A DNA stretch of 30,538 nucleotides from QHXQ01 sp036389375 (GTDB lineage: Bacteria; Acidobacteriota; Blastocatellia; Pyrinomonadales; Pyrinomonadaceae), in contig DASVQA010000119.1 in NCBI GenBank assembly GCA_036389375.1, positions 1 through 30,538 on the forward strand, given 5' to 3'. Both the position numbers and the translations under genes were made by a program. Of the stretch, positions 7,169 through 15,932 are shown one piece after another (the first letter of the stretch is position 1; each line of letters opens with the position of its first letter). The notes under the pieces were generated by a model. The model was not told where the DNA came from. It was given only the letters and a program-made list of their open reading frames with translations, and did not search any database.

Positions 7169-10100
7169 TTACTGGATTGCGCCGAATCTTAGTTTGTACT
7201 CCTGCGAATTGACGAACCCGTTGACCATCGTGCGGAAGTCTGTCGGGTTGGCGTTCAAGTAGTTCAACCATGCGTTGAAGCCGGCCGGCTCCGGCGTGCG
7301 CCGCAGATAACCGTAGTACTGCATGGCGACAAAGGCGCGGTTGAACTCAAGCTGGGACACCTGATCGGAGTCGGCGACGGCGCGCAGAACTTGCGCGCGC
7401 GTCAAAGTCTGCGCGTTGAGTCGCGCGGTCAGTTCGCTACTCGTCAACGTCACTTTGGTTGTGCCGTCCGGCTGTTGCGGATCGGGCGTGGTGATTGCGT
7501 TTAGCTGATAGGGATTGAGCAGCGCAGCGACGTAAGCCGAGTTCGTCAGCGTGCCGTAGACGTTCACAAACTCCGGCCGCTGCACGAACAGGCTGGCAAA
7601 CTGCGCCTTCTTCTGGAAGACCTCGCCCGACGTGCGTCCAGTCACGGCGCGCATGTCGGCGACAATCTCGCTGTACTGCGGCAGGCGATTGAAAGCGACG
7701 CGATAGAAGCGGAAGACATAGACCGCTTTCAGTTGAAACTCCTGCGAGCCGAAGAACGAGGCCGACACAAGGATGCGGTCGCACTGCGCGGACGGCGCAT
7801 TCGGATCAAGATTGTTCACGTCCGGGCAGTTGTTCAAGACGTTCAGCCACGCGTTAAAGCCGGGCGTGTCGGGTTCGCGCGAGAGAAAATCTAAGTAGTG
7901 TTGGCGGACGAAGAAAGCGTTGTTGAAGATCGGGTTCGGTGTGCCGGGTGCATCGTTGTCAACGATGGTTAAAGTAGCTGTCGTCTGGCTGCCGAGTTCG
8001 CCGCCGACAGGATTGAACAGACGCAGCCCGACCGTCTCATTGCCTTCGATGTGCGCGTCGTTGACGATGGGCACAGTGAATGTTTTCTGTGTCTCGCCAG
8101 ATGCGAAGGTGAGCGTGTCAATGGTCGTCGCGTAGTCGCAACGGGCGTAGGCCGCGCCGTGATTGTTCGTCGTGTCGTCGCAGCGCACGGCCGCCGGGTC
8201 GTCTATGGTCTGATAGCTGACCGTGACCTGCCCGTTAAGATTGGCGACGCGTTCGACAGTGATGGTGGCGCGGTTCGCAGCTTCGCTCACGCTGAAGTTG
8301 GCGGCGCTAAATTGCAGCGCGGGCGGCGCATCGTCGTTGACGATTGTGCCGACGCCCTGCGTCCGGCCAAGCGTCGCGCCGCTGGGCTGCGTCAGGTTGA
8401 CGAAAAAGATTTCGTTTGGCTCGTTCTGGAAGTCGCCGCTGGTCGAGACGTGGACGGTCTTGCTGGTTTCGCCGGGATTGAAGGTGAGCGTGCCGCTCGC
8501 GGACGCGTAATCGTCGGGCGCAACGGCCGAGGCATCGGCGGTCGCGTAGTTGACGGTGACGGGTTGCGGGCTGGCGTTTGAGAGCGAGACGGTGAAGGCG
8601 GCGTCGCCCCTAGTGATGTCGCCTTCCGGCAGGCTCACGTCGCTCACGAAGACGCTGACGGTGGCCGAGTTGTCGAAGAAGTAAATGTCCTGTAGCCCGT
8701 TGGTATCGGCCGGCGAGGTGAGGTCGGCGAAGTTTGAGAAGGCGACGCCGCGGCCGTTGTCGCTGAGCACGTAATTGTCATCCGTGTCGAACTCGATGCC
8801 CCGTGCGCTGCCGCTGCGGTCAGTGGTGATGATGTTGGTTACGCCCGCTTGCAGATCGCGGACGAACAGTTCGACGCGATTATCGGTATCAGGCACGAGC
8901 GTTAGATCGGTGGCGGCGCTGCGGAAGATGACGTAGCGCCCGTCGGTACTCATCTCTACGGGGCCGTCTACGCCCCGGTTGCCGGCTGCGCCGGTACTGT
9001 TGCCGCTGGCGAGCGTCGTGCTGCCGGTCTGCATGTCGCGGACGAAAACCTGCCCATCGCCGAATCTCGTCGTGCCGGTCACGTAGGCGACGAACCGCCC
9101 GTCAGCGCTCATGGCCGGGCAACGCCCGAAGATCGCGGTCGTGCCCGCGCTATCAACGGTGAGAATCCTGGTCGTGTGTGTTTGCAGGTCGCGCACGAAG
9201 ACGTTGAGCGCGGGGAAGCTGGTGAACGGATAGCTGATGCCTGCCACCAGATTCGTAGCGAATGAGGCGAACGCAACGAAGCGGCCGTCGGCGCTGATCC
9301 GGACACTACTGTCGGCGAAGCCGATCCCTGCGCCAAAGGATGCGCGGTTGCCGCTCTCCGTGCCGGCACTGTTGATGCTGACGAGCGTCGTGGTGTTGGT
9401 TTGCAGGTCGCGCACGAACACGTCCGAACCCTCGCTGTTCGCGGTAAAGTCGTTGTTGACGAGATCGAAGGCTTCACTCTCGAAGGCGATAAAACGCCCG
9501 TCGGGTGTCAGCGCCGGGAGATGTGTGGCCGCAGAGTTGCCCTGACCGCCGTTCGTGCCGGCGCTGTTGATGCTGACCAGCTTGGTTTCGTTCGTTTGCA
9601 GATCGCGGGCGTAGAGTTGCAGGCCGTTGGCCGTGACGTTGAGCGCCGTTAGATTGTGGGAGAAACTCTCGAAGGTGACAACGCGGCCGTTGGCGCTCAG
9701 GCGCGGCCGCATCCCGCCGATATCGCCGCTGCCCGTGCCCGCACGGTTGATGCTGACGAGCGTGGTCACGCCCGTCTGCATGTCGCGCACGAACACGTCG
9801 GCGGCTTGGTTCGTATCAGGGATGCTGGTGAGATTAGAGTCTGTGCTCTCGAAGGCGATATAACGCCCGTCGGCGCTGATCGAGGGGTTGAAGGCCCCGC
9901 CCGTCCCGCTCGCCGTGCCGGCTTGGTTGACGCTGACGAGCGTGGTCACGCCGGTCTGCATGTCGCGCACAAACACGTCCACGAAGTTATTAAGATCAGG
10001 CGTGGGGGTCAGATCGGTGGCGTTGCTCTGAAAGACGACGTAGCGCCCGTCGGCGCTAATCTCCGGTAGCCGCGACTGATTGTTACCGCTATTCGTGCCG

Positions 10101-10282
10101 GCAGCGTTGACGCTGACGAGTTGCGTGCGCGCCCCGTCGGTGGCGAGCAGCGCGGCGGCCTCGGCCTGAGCCGGGCGATTAGGCCAGAGCCAGAGGCCGG
10201 TGCTTAAGCCGATCAGCAGGGCGATGAGAGCGAAGCGAGTTAGGGCGAGAGAACGGGTAACGCAGCGCAGTGAGTGGTTCAT
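7169..10282 (-). CDS. Secreted beta-propeller (PD40), Calx-beta and DUF4214 protein
   Basis: A 1037-aa exported protein. A signal peptide (about 1-40, ending PAQAEA) precedes seven PD40/TolB-like repeats of roughly 60-75 residues at about 48-540. Each carries ISADGRYVAF-type and VFVRDMQTGVTTLVS-type segments, consistent with a propeller. Two Calx-beta domains follow (about 542-651 and 653-778), each ending in an IVNDD or IVDNDAP calcium-site motif. The C-terminal part (about 783-1037) holds two DUF4214-type helical repeats, with YLDFLSREPDTPGFNAWLN and YYGYLRRTPEPAGFNAWLN. Calx-beta domains bind calcium, and DUF4214 occurs in surface and adhesin-like proteins, so a cell-surface or adhesion role is inferred; the ligand is unknown. 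AGGAGG lies 7 nt before the ATG. A hairpin follows the stop. Confidence 0.9.
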   Translation of the reverse strand: MNHSLRCVTRSLALTRFALIALLIGLSTGLWLWPNRPAQAEAAALLATDGARTQLVSVNAAGTNSGNNQSRLPEISADGRYVVFQSNATDLTPTPDLNNFVDVFVRDMQTGVTTLVSVNQAGTASGTGGAFNPSISADGRYIAFESTDSNLTSIPDTNQAADVFVRDMQTGVTTLVSINRAGTGSGDIGGMRPRLSANGRVVTFESFSHNLTALNVTANGLQLYARDLQTNETKLVSINSAGTNGGQGNSAATHLPALTPDGRFIAFESEAFDLVNNDFTANSEGSDVFVRDLQTNTTTLVSINSAGTESGNRASFGAGIGFADSSVRISADGRFVAFASFATNLVAGISYPFTSFPALNVFVRDLQTHTTRILTVDSAGTTAIFGRCPAMSADGRFVAYVTGTTRFGDGQVFVRDMQTGSTTLASGNSTGAAGNRGVDGPVEMSTDGRYVIFRSAATDLTLVPDTDNRVELFVRDLQAGVTNIITTDRSGSARGIEFDTDDNYVLSDNGRGVAFSNFADLTSPADTNGLQDIYFFDNSATVSVFVSDVSLPEGDITRGDAAFTVSLSNASPQPVTVNYATADASAVAPDDYASASGTLTFNPGETSKTVHVSTSGDFQNEPNEIFFVNLTQPSGATLGRTQGVGTIVNDDAPPALQFSAANFSVSEAANRATITVERVANLNGQVTVSYQTIDDPAAVRCDDTTNNHGAAYARCDYATTIDTLTFASGETQKTFTVPIVNDAHIEGNETVGLRLFNPVGGELGSQTTATLTIVDNDAPGTPNPIFNNAFFVRQHYLDFLSREPDTPGFNAWLNVLNNCPDVNNLDPNAPSAQCDRILVSASFFGSQEFQLKAVYVFRFYRVAFNRLPQYSEIVADMRAVTGRTSGEVFQKKAQFASLFVQRPEFVNVYGTLTNSAYVAALLNPYQLNAITTPDPQQPDGTTKVTLTSSELTARLNAQTLTRAQVLRAVADSDQVSQLEFNRAFVAMQYYGYLRRTPEPAGFNAWLNYLNANPTDFRTMVNGFVNSQEYKLRFGAIQ

Positions 10283-10359
10283 AGTCTTGCCTCCTGAATA
10301 CGCGCGGAGTGAGAACGTCTCAGGGTCTGTCGGACATGAGGATTAGGAAGTTACGTGCC

Positions 10360-10384
10360 CGTCTGGTTTGGTGAAGACCAGACG
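10360..10384. repeat. 8-bp inverted repeat between divergent genes
   Basis: CGTCTGGT (10360-10367) and ACCAGACG (10377-10384) flank a 9-nt loop. It lies about 80 bp upstream of the surface-protein ATG and about 80 bp upstream of the tdk promoter. It could be an operator or a leader hairpin; no evidence decides. Confidence 0.5.
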
Positions 10385-10463
10385 CTTGTGTGCGACCGGG
10401 CAGAGGGTAACACGGCGCGCGGGCGTGGGCAATTAAATATTTCTCCGCTTTTGCCTTCGCTTT

Positions 10464-10492
10464 TTGACTTCACCCGCACGAGTCTGTTATAG
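10464..10492 (+). promoter_or_regulatory. Probable sigma70-like promoter of thymidine kinase
   Basis: TTGACT (10464-10469), a 17-bp spacer, then TTATAG (10487-10492). The first TTG of the open frame is this -35 box, which argues that the longest reading frame is not the gene. The predicted leader to the ATG at 10590 is about 90 nt. The whole 307-bp gap 10283-10589 holds only this promoter, the inverted repeat at 10360 and the leaders. Confidence 0.6.
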
Positions 10493-10589
10493 CCTTCGAC
10501 GCGTCCCAACGAGCTTACGCGCGTGCGCGCGCCGGCCGGCCAGATCGCCCGTGTCCGCCGAAATCATGCAGACAGGAAGCCCCGCTTTC

Positions 10590-11225
10590 ATGGAAGAGTT
10601 CATTGCACAGGGCAACGACGAACACCTGAGCATCATGCACCGCAAGACGCCGGGCTGGATCGAGGTGATCGCCGGCTCGATGTTTTCCGGCAAGTCCGAA
10701 GAGTTGATCCGCCGCCTGCGCCGCGCCCGCATCGCCCGCCAGAAAGTGCAGGTCTTCAAACCCGCGATTGACAATCGCTACTCGCACGATCACATCGTCT
10801 CGCACTCGGAGATGCGCCACGCGTCCGGCGTGGTCGAGACGGCTGAGGAGATTCTCGCGCTGGTCGAACCGCATACCGACGTGGTCGGCATAGACGAAGG
10901 GCAGTTCTTCGACGAACGCTTGATCAATGTCGCCAACACGCTAGCGGGGCGCGGCGTGCGCGTCATCATCGCCGGGCTTGATCAGGATTACACGGGCAAA
11001 CCCTTCGAGCCGATGCCGCAACTACTCGCCATCGCCGAGTACATCACGAAGACGCACGCCATCTGCGTCCGCTGCGGTCAGCCCGCCAACTACTCGCAGC
11101 GCATCGTGGACGTAGAGGGCCAGGTCGTCGTCGGCGCAGCCAATGAATACGAAGCGCGCTGCCGTCGCTGCTTCGTCCCGCACGCCGATGCGCCCACTTC
11201 GTATCTGGTTGAAACAGCCGATTAG
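10590..11225 (+). CDS. tdk: Thymidine kinase
   Basis: Phosphorylates thymidine (and deoxyuridine) to the monophosphate using ATP, a nucleoside salvage step in the cytoplasm. With the chosen start it is 211 aa, normal for type II thymidine kinases. Motifs: P-loop GSMFSGKSEELIRRLRRA (Lys35), the Mg/base site GIDEGQFFDE (Asp102, Glu103), and two zinc-binding CxxC pairs (Cys159/Cys162 and Cys191/Cys194) of the lasso domain. Start choice: the frame stays open upstream to a TTG, but that TTG is the apparent -35 box. The ATG at 10590 has AGGAAG 10 nt upstream; Met at 10566 or 10635 remains possible. The M20D gene begins 57 bp downstream and may be co-transcribed. Confidence 0.92.
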   Translation: MEEFIAQGNDEHLSIMHRKTPGWIEVIAGSMFSGKSEELIRRLRRARIARQKVQVFKPAIDNRYSHDHIVSHSEMRHASGVVETAEEILALVEPHTDVVGIDEGQFFDERLINVANTLAGRGVRVIIAGLDQDYTGKPFEPMPQLLAIAEYITKTHAICVRCGQPANYSQRIVDVEGQVVVGAANEYEARCRRCFVPHADAPTSYLVETAD

Positions 11226-11282
11226 CCGTTTGCCTAAGTCAGCTACGACCTGCAAACTCCGTCGCCCCGTCAGGAATCTCGC

Positions 11283-12638
11283 ATGCTACGTCGCACATAC
11301 TTGCCGTTTCTGCTCTGCCTCGTCGGCTGCACTTTAGCCGCGCGCGCGCAAGCGCAACCGTCGCTCGACAGTCTGATCGAGCCGGAGTTGGGCGCGCTCG
11401 TCACGACTTACAAGACGCTGCACGCGCAGCCCGAACTGTCGCAGCATGAGGAGCAGACGGCTGCGTTCGTCGCCGCCCAACTGCGCGCGCTCGGCTACAC
11501 CGTCACCGATCACGTCGGCAAGTATGAGCAGGCAGGCGCGACGGCTTACGGCGTCGTCGCCGTGATGCAGAACGGCGCTGGCCCGACCGTGCTGGTGCGG
11601 ACAGACATGGATGCGCTGCCCGTCGCGGAGAAGACGGGGCTGCCCTATGCAAGCAAGATCAGGACGAGGAACGAGCAGGGCGACGAGGTCAGCGTGATGC
11701 ACGCCTGCGGGCACGACATACACATCACCTCTTTCCTCGGCACGGCCAAACTGCTCGCGCGCCTCAAAGACCAATGGCACGGCACGCTCGTGTTAGTCGG
11801 TCAGCCCGCCGAAGAGACCGTCACCGGCGCACTCGCGCTGCTGCGCGACGGTCTCTACACGCGTTTTCCCAAACCCGACTTCGTCCTCGCGCTCCACGAC
11901 AACGCGACGCTCGCGGCGGGTCGCATAGGCTACACCTCAGGCTACGCGCTGGCGAGCGCCGACAGTGTGAACATCACGATTCGCGGCGTCGGCGGGCACG
12001 GCGCAGCCCCGCAGACAACGAAAGACCCGGTAGTCATCGCCGCGCAAGTCGTCCTGGCCTTGCAGACCATCGTGAGCCGCGAGAACTCGCCGCTCGATCC
12101 GGCCATCGTCACGGTCGGCTCGATTCACGGCGGCACGAAGCGCAACATCATCCCCGACGAAGTGCAACTCCAACTCACCGTCCGCACCTATCGCGCTGAG
12201 GCGCGCGAGAAGATTCTCGCCGCCATCGAACGCATCACTAAAGGCATCGCCGCTGCCGCTGGCGTGCCGCCGGAGCGCGCGCCGACCGTCGAACTCGTGG
12301 CGCGTGAATCGGTGGCTTCGACCTTTAACGATCCGGCCTTGACCGAGCGCCTGACCGGCGCGTGGCGCGAGAGTTTGGGCGCGGCCAACGTCGTCGCCCT
12401 AGACCCGGCGATGGTCAGCGAAGACTTCGCCTATTTCAGTCTGCCGGAGCACAAAATTCCGTCCGTCATCTTCTGGGTGGGCGCGGTCGAGCAGGCGCGG
12501 ATTGATGCGAGCAGGCAGACGGGCACGCCGCTCCCGTCGCTGCATTCAAGCCAGTTCGCACCCGTGCCTGAACCGACCATTCGCACCGCCGTCAAAGCCA
12601 TGACCACCGCCGTGCTGGCATTGATGAAGAAGAGTTAA
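11283..12638 (+). CDS. Secreted M20D amidohydrolase (N-acyl amino acid / hippurate hydrolase type)
   Basis: A 451-aa metal-dependent amidohydrolase with a signal peptide (1-24, ending ARAQA), so periplasmic or extracellular. M20D enzymes hydrolyse N-acyl or conjugated amino acids. Motifs: RTDMDALPVAEKTGLP (Asp108, Asp110), HACGHD (His140, Cys142 as metal ligand, His144), the Glu pair in GQPAEET (Glu177, Glu178), His205 in ALHDN, and His421 in LPSLHSSQF. The dimerisation domain begins near VNITIRGVGGHGAAPQTTKDP. The Cys ligand separates it from the M20 peptidase at 4.5 kb. AGGAA lies 6-7 nt before the ATG. Most relatives are cytoplasmic; export is seen in some environmental bacteria and suggests scavenging of amino-acid conjugates. 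Confidence 0.92.
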   Translation: MLRRTYLPFLLCLVGCTLAARAQAQPSLDSLIEPELGALVTTYKTLHAQPELSQHEEQTAAFVAAQLRALGYTVTDHVGKYEQAGATAYGVVAVMQNGAGPTVLVRTDMDALPVAEKTGLPYASKIRTRNEQGDEVSVMHACGHDIHITSFLGTAKLLARLKDQWHGTLVLVGQPAEETVTGALALLRDGLYTRFPKPDFVLALHDNATLAAGRIGYTSGYALASADSVNITIRGVGGHGAAPQTTKDPVVIAAQVVLALQTIVSRENSPLDPAIVTVGSIHGGTKRNIIPDEVQLQLTVRTYRAEAREKILAAIERITKGIAAAAGVPPERAPTVELVARESVASTFNDPALTERLTGAWRESLGAANVVALDPAMVSEDFAYFSLPEHKIPSVIFWVGAVEQARIDASRQTGTPLPSLHSSQFAPVPEPTIRTAVKAMTTAVLALMKKS

Positions 12639-12835
12639 AGGTTAGCACGAAGCGCAACATCTGATCGGCCGCGACCTACCAGTTTAAGCTTCAAGCCGTT
12701 TCCGCCCGCCCAACCTGCAAGGCAACGCAAAACAGTCTTGACGCCGTCACACGCAAGAACCTTCCGCTGCCTCGTTCAACGGAAAGAGCACCTGAATGAT
12801 TTTTAGCTCTTAGCTGTTCGAGAGGAGAAAGAAGC

Positions 12836-13882
12836 ATGAAAGCGCAGACGTTCGCGGCGATCCTTGTGATCGTCATGGTGGCCGTGTGTCTCCCGCTCGC
12901 GCCGTTCGCCCAAACTAAACAGGGCCGTGCGCCCGCACAAACAAACGCCGGCAGTTATCGCGTCACCGGCCCTTACGCTTACCAGAACCTCGCCGTCTTC
13001 CTCATACACGGCCCCGACCGGCTCCCCGGCAAAAACATTCTGACGCTCTCCGAAGCGCTCACGCAGCGCAAGGTCATCGTCTATGAGACGCGTGAGGTGA
13101 ATAAGCTCGCCATCGAGAACGTCTCGGACGAAGAGGTGTACGTGCAGTCGGGCGACATCGTGAAGGGCGGGCAGCAGGATCGCATGCTCGGCGTGGACAT
13201 GATCGTGCCCGCGCGTTCCGGGCGCATCCCGGTTGACGCCTTCTGCGTCGAGCACGGGCGCTGGACAAAGCGCGGCGCGGAAGCGGCCGGCCGGTTCGAG
13301 TCTTCGACCGAGCGCGTGGCGACCAAAGAGTTGAAGATGGCCGCCAACCGTTCGCGTTCGCAGAGCGAGGTCTGGAATCAGGTCTCGGTTGCGCAGGACA
13401 AACTGAGCGCGAACGTCGGCACGCGCGTCAACGCCGCCGCGTCCGAATCTAGTTTTCAACTCGCGCTCGAAAACCGGCGCGTGCAGGAGACGGCCGCCAA
13501 CTACCTGAAGGTGCTTGGGCACATCGCCGACGATGAACGCGACGTGGTCGGCTACGCCTTCGCCATCAACGGTCAGATCAACAGCGCCGACCTCTACGCT
13601 TCGGCCGGCCTCTTCCGCAAACTCTGGCCGAGCCTGCTCAAAGCGAGCGCCATTGAGGCCATCTCGGAGCTACAGCGCGGGCGCAAGTTCACGCAGGTGG
13701 ACGCCGAAGAGGTGCGTGACTTTCTCGCGCGCGCCGACGAGGGGCACACCGCCGAGCAGCGCGCCGTCACCTCGCGCATCCAACTCGTCACCCGCGAAAC
13801 CGAAACACACCTCCTCTTCGAGACGCAGGATCGCACCAACGCCAAACAGGCGTGGCTGCACCGCAGCTACATCAAGAAGTAA
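12836..13882 (+). CDS. Exported DUF6569 (ARPP-1) domain protein
   Basis: A 348-aa protein with a signal peptide (1-26, ending APFAQT). The body matches the DUF6569/ARPP-1 type as I know it: a conserved opening YQNLAVFLIHG, then LTLSEALTQRKVIVYETREVN, NVSDEEVYVQSGDIVKGGQQDRML, and DAFCVEHGRW with an invariant-looking Cys. A variable middle has an AANRSRSQSEVWNQV helix, and the end is GYAFAINGQINSADLYAS followed by a helical tail. The biochemical activity of this family is not known to me. GAGGAG lies upstream of the ATG. The 197-bp gap upstream holds no recognisable gene or promoter. A heptad inverted repeat follows the stop and could end transcription. Confidence 0.8.
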   Translation: MKAQTFAAILVIVMVAVCLPLAPFAQTKQGRAPAQTNAGSYRVTGPYAYQNLAVFLIHGPDRLPGKNILTLSEALTQRKVIVYETREVNKLAIENVSDEEVYVQSGDIVKGGQQDRMLGVDMIVPARSGRIPVDAFCVEHGRWTKRGAEAAGRFESSTERVATKELKMAANRSRSQSEVWNQVSVAQDKLSANVGTRVNAAASESSFQLALENRRVQETAANYLKVLGHIADDERDVVGYAFAINGQINSADLYASAGLFRKLWPSLLKASAIEAISELQRGRKFTQVDAEEVRDFLARADEGHTAEQRAVTSRIQLVTRETETHLLFETQDRTNAKQAWLHRSYIKK

Positions 13883-13885
13883 CAA

Positions 13886-14002
13886 CAGAGGTCAGAGGTT
13901 AAAGAGCAGAGGTTAGAGGTCAGAGGTTAGAGGTTAAAAGATCAGGCAGGCGCAAGTTCTGCCCGGCACTGACCTCTGACCTCTAACCTCTAGCCTCTGC
14001 TC
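13886..14002. repeat. Heptad-phased inverted repeat, word CAGAGGT/ACCTCTG
   Basis: Left arm of seven words: CAGAGGT, CAGAGGT, TAAAGAG, CAGAGGT, TAGAGGT, CAGAGGT, TAGAGGT (13886-13934). Right arm of five: ACTGACC, TCTGACC, TCTAACC, TCTAGCC, TCTGCTC (13968-14002). The arms are reverse complements with variation inside words but no break of the 7-bp phase. It starts 4 bp after the DUF6569 stop. Confidence 0.9.
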
Positions 14003-14085
14003 TATGCTATCCTGCCTCTGCTAATTCCCCTGTAACACTGGCTCGCCCCTCGCGGATTTTTTATCTGACGGAGGAGAAGACTGTC

Positions 14086-15036
14086 ATGCCGACCGTATCT
14101 TTCAGTAAAACTCTCTGCGCGGCGCTCGCGCTTGCCGGTGTGCTCGCGGGTGCGGCGTGCCAGCAGGGCGCGGTCACGGTCGAGACCAACTCGAACGCCG
14201 TGACCACGAACACCAGCACGACGACGACCACCGCCGCTAACACCAACGCCACGACGACCGCCAGCCCCGTGACCACATTTGAGACGCGCGAGCCGACGCG
14301 TTATCGCGCGACGCTCGCCTTCACCGTCGAAGCTGCGGGCAAGCAACCGGCGGCGCTGCCGGCCATGCAGGTCGCACGCGATGGCGATAATCGCCGCTAC
14401 GCCATTAACCTGCCCGCCATCGGCGAAGTCATCTTTCTTGATCGCGCCGACAAGCGTTATCTGGTCTTGACGGGGCGCAAGCAGTACGTCGAGTTGAATC
14501 AACAGACGACCGGCTTCGACCTGCGTTCGCTGACGCCGGGGCAGATGGTCGCGCAGTTGCAGAAGCAACCGGGCGTCGAGCGCGTGGGCGACGAGACGCT
14601 CAATGGCCGCAGCGTCGTCAAGTATCGCTACACGGCGACCGCGAAGACGACGACGCAGGCGGGCGACGTGCATACAGACAACTTCATCTACGTGGACAAG
14701 GACACGGGGCTGCCTTTGCGCGTCGAGGGCTACGGGCAAGCAACCGGCAATGTGCAGGGCGTCAACAGCGGGCGCATCGTCGCCGAGATGCGCGACCTAC
14801 AGACGGACGTTGACCCGACCCTGTTTGATCTGCCCAACGGCTACGCGCAGATCACGCAGGATCAGATACGCCAGCAGATGAGCGCGCTCGCCGCCATCTT
14901 CCAAGCCGTGATGACGACCATCAACGCGCAGGCTAACGCCAACGCCAACGCGCCAGCCAGCGCGTCACCGGCGACGACGGCCTCGCCGTTATCGTCTGCA
15001 TCGCCGCGCGTGTCGCCGTCCACCACGCCGCAGTAA
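14086..15036 (+). CDS. Probable lipoprotein with a LolA/DUF4412-like core
   Basis: A 316-aa exported protein. The N-terminal signal ends LAGAAC (Cys25), a possible though imperfect lipobox (Gly at -3). A Thr/Asn-rich linker (about 30-65) follows. The core (about 67-260) reads as a beta-rich fold with strands such as YRATLAFTV, YAINLPAIGEVIFL, KYRYTATA and NFIYVDKDTGLPLRVEG. The last strands and SGRIVAEMRDLQTDVDPTLFDLPNGY resemble the LolA/LppX and DUF4412 half-barrel proteins that bind lipids or sense the envelope. The C-terminal tail is Ala/Ser/Pro/Thr-rich. GGAGGAG precedes the ATG. A second envelope protein starts 16 bp after its stop, so the two are almost certainly one operon. The fold assignment is tentative. 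Confidence 0.7.
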   Translation: MPTVSFSKTLCAALALAGVLAGAACQQGAVTVETNSNAVTTNTSTTTTTAANTNATTTASPVTTFETREPTRYRATLAFTVEAAGKQPAALPAMQVARDGDNRRYAINLPAIGEVIFLDRADKRYLVLTGRKQYVELNQQTTGFDLRSLTPGQMVAQLQKQPGVERVGDETLNGRSVVKYRYTATAKTTTQAGDVHTDNFIYVDKDTGLPLRVEGYGQATGNVQGVNSGRIVAEMRDLQTDVDPTLFDLPNGYAQITQDQIRQQMSALAAIFQAVMTTINAQANANANAPASASPATTASPLSSASPRVSPSTTPQ

Positions 15037-15052
15037 AAGTTCGAGGGCTAAG

Positions 15053-15844
15053 ATGATGCGCTACCTGCTACTGTTCCTGCTCGGTCTTGTCGTGGGCGGC
15101 ATCGCCACGTTCTACTTCTTCGTCGGTGCGCCGCGCGCGAAGGGTCTGCACACGGGCGCGGCCGTGCAAGCGCCCGACGCGGCCGGCGATCCGCCCGGCA
15201 CGGCCGTGTTGACGCTCGACGAGAAATTCTTCGACACGCTGCTCGGCTCGATCTTCCGCGACCTGAACGCGCCCTCGTTCCGGCTCGGCGCGCTGCACGG
15301 CGACCCGGCGACCGATGCGCGGACGGGCGCGCAATACAGCACAACTCAGGGCTGCACGAATCAACTGACGGTCAAGCAAGAGGGCGGCGGCGTCCGCACC
15401 GGCGTGCAATTGCAGAACGGGCAGATCAACGCGCCCATCGTCTTCAGCGGCAGCTACAACGCGATGAGCAACTGCATGAACTTCAGCGGCACGGCGCAGG
15501 CGCACGTCGAACTGCGCTTCAAGGCGGAAGATCAAACGCTGTCAGGTCAGATCAACGTGGTGGGCGTCAATATCGAGAACCTGCCGCCGCTCGTCAAACC
15601 ATTTGCCGAGCCGCTCATCACAGCCTTCGTGCAGAACGCGATTAACGAGCGCGGCAACCCCGTCACGATCCTGCGCGGGCAGCAACTCACGCTCAGCGTC
15701 CCTGTGCAGGCCGCCGCCGGCACGCTCCGCGCGCAGGCGAGGGACGTGCGCGCCGAAGTCAAAGACGGCGCGCTCCGCCTGCACATCACCTACGACTTCA
15801 GCGGCGCACGCGGCGCAAGCGCAGCCCCGCCACCGCAAAGTTGA
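15053..15844 (+). CDS. Membrane-anchored protein of unknown function
   Basis: A 263-aa protein with one N-terminal TM helix (about 3-24, LLLFLLGLVVGGIATFYFF), which anchors a periplasmic body. The body alternates strands (GTAVLTLDEKFFDTLLG, APIVFSGSYNAM, TAQAHVELRFKAEDQTLSGQINVVGVNI) with a helix LVKPFAEPLITAFVQNAIN. This pattern recalls lipid-binding BPI/SMP-like or LEA-like folds, but I do not recognise the family. Two Cys residues (in QGCTNQ and SNCMNF) could form a disulphide. Tandem ATGs at 15053 and 15056 are both possible; GAGGG lies 5 and 8 nt upstream respectively. It is co-transcribed with the lipoprotein upstream, which suggests a joint envelope role. Confidence 0.7.
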   Translation: MMRYLLLFLLGLVVGGIATFYFFVGAPRAKGLHTGAAVQAPDAAGDPPGTAVLTLDEKFFDTLLGSIFRDLNAPSFRLGALHGDPATDARTGAQYSTTQGCTNQLTVKQEGGGVRTGVQLQNGQINAPIVFSGSYNAMSNCMNFSGTAQAHVELRFKAEDQTLSGQINVVGVNIENLPPLVKPFAEPLITAFVQNAINERGNPVTILRGQQLTLSVPVQAAAGTLRAQARDVRAEVKDGALRLHITYDFSGARGASAAPPPQS

Positions 15845-15932
15845 GCGCACGCTGGTCGCGCGCCGCTGGCTCGGCTAATTAGCATCAACCGGCCGATCAT
15901 TTCAACGGCGAGCACGCGCAAGGCGCGAGAGC

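Noticed and set aside
7008..7271. Possible small gene upstream of the LeuA-like gene
   Set aside because: It overlaps the end of the surface-protein gene in another frame, spans the 13-bp hairpin and shows no family-like pattern.
10464..10589. N-terminal extension of thymidine kinase from TTG at 10464
   Set aside because: The extension is Arg/Ser-rich and absent from the family, and its TTG coincides with a good -35 box.
13886..14002. CRISPR-like array
   Set aside because: The units are 7 bp, contiguous and arranged as an inverted pair; there are no 20-40 bp repeats with unique spacers and no cas genes.
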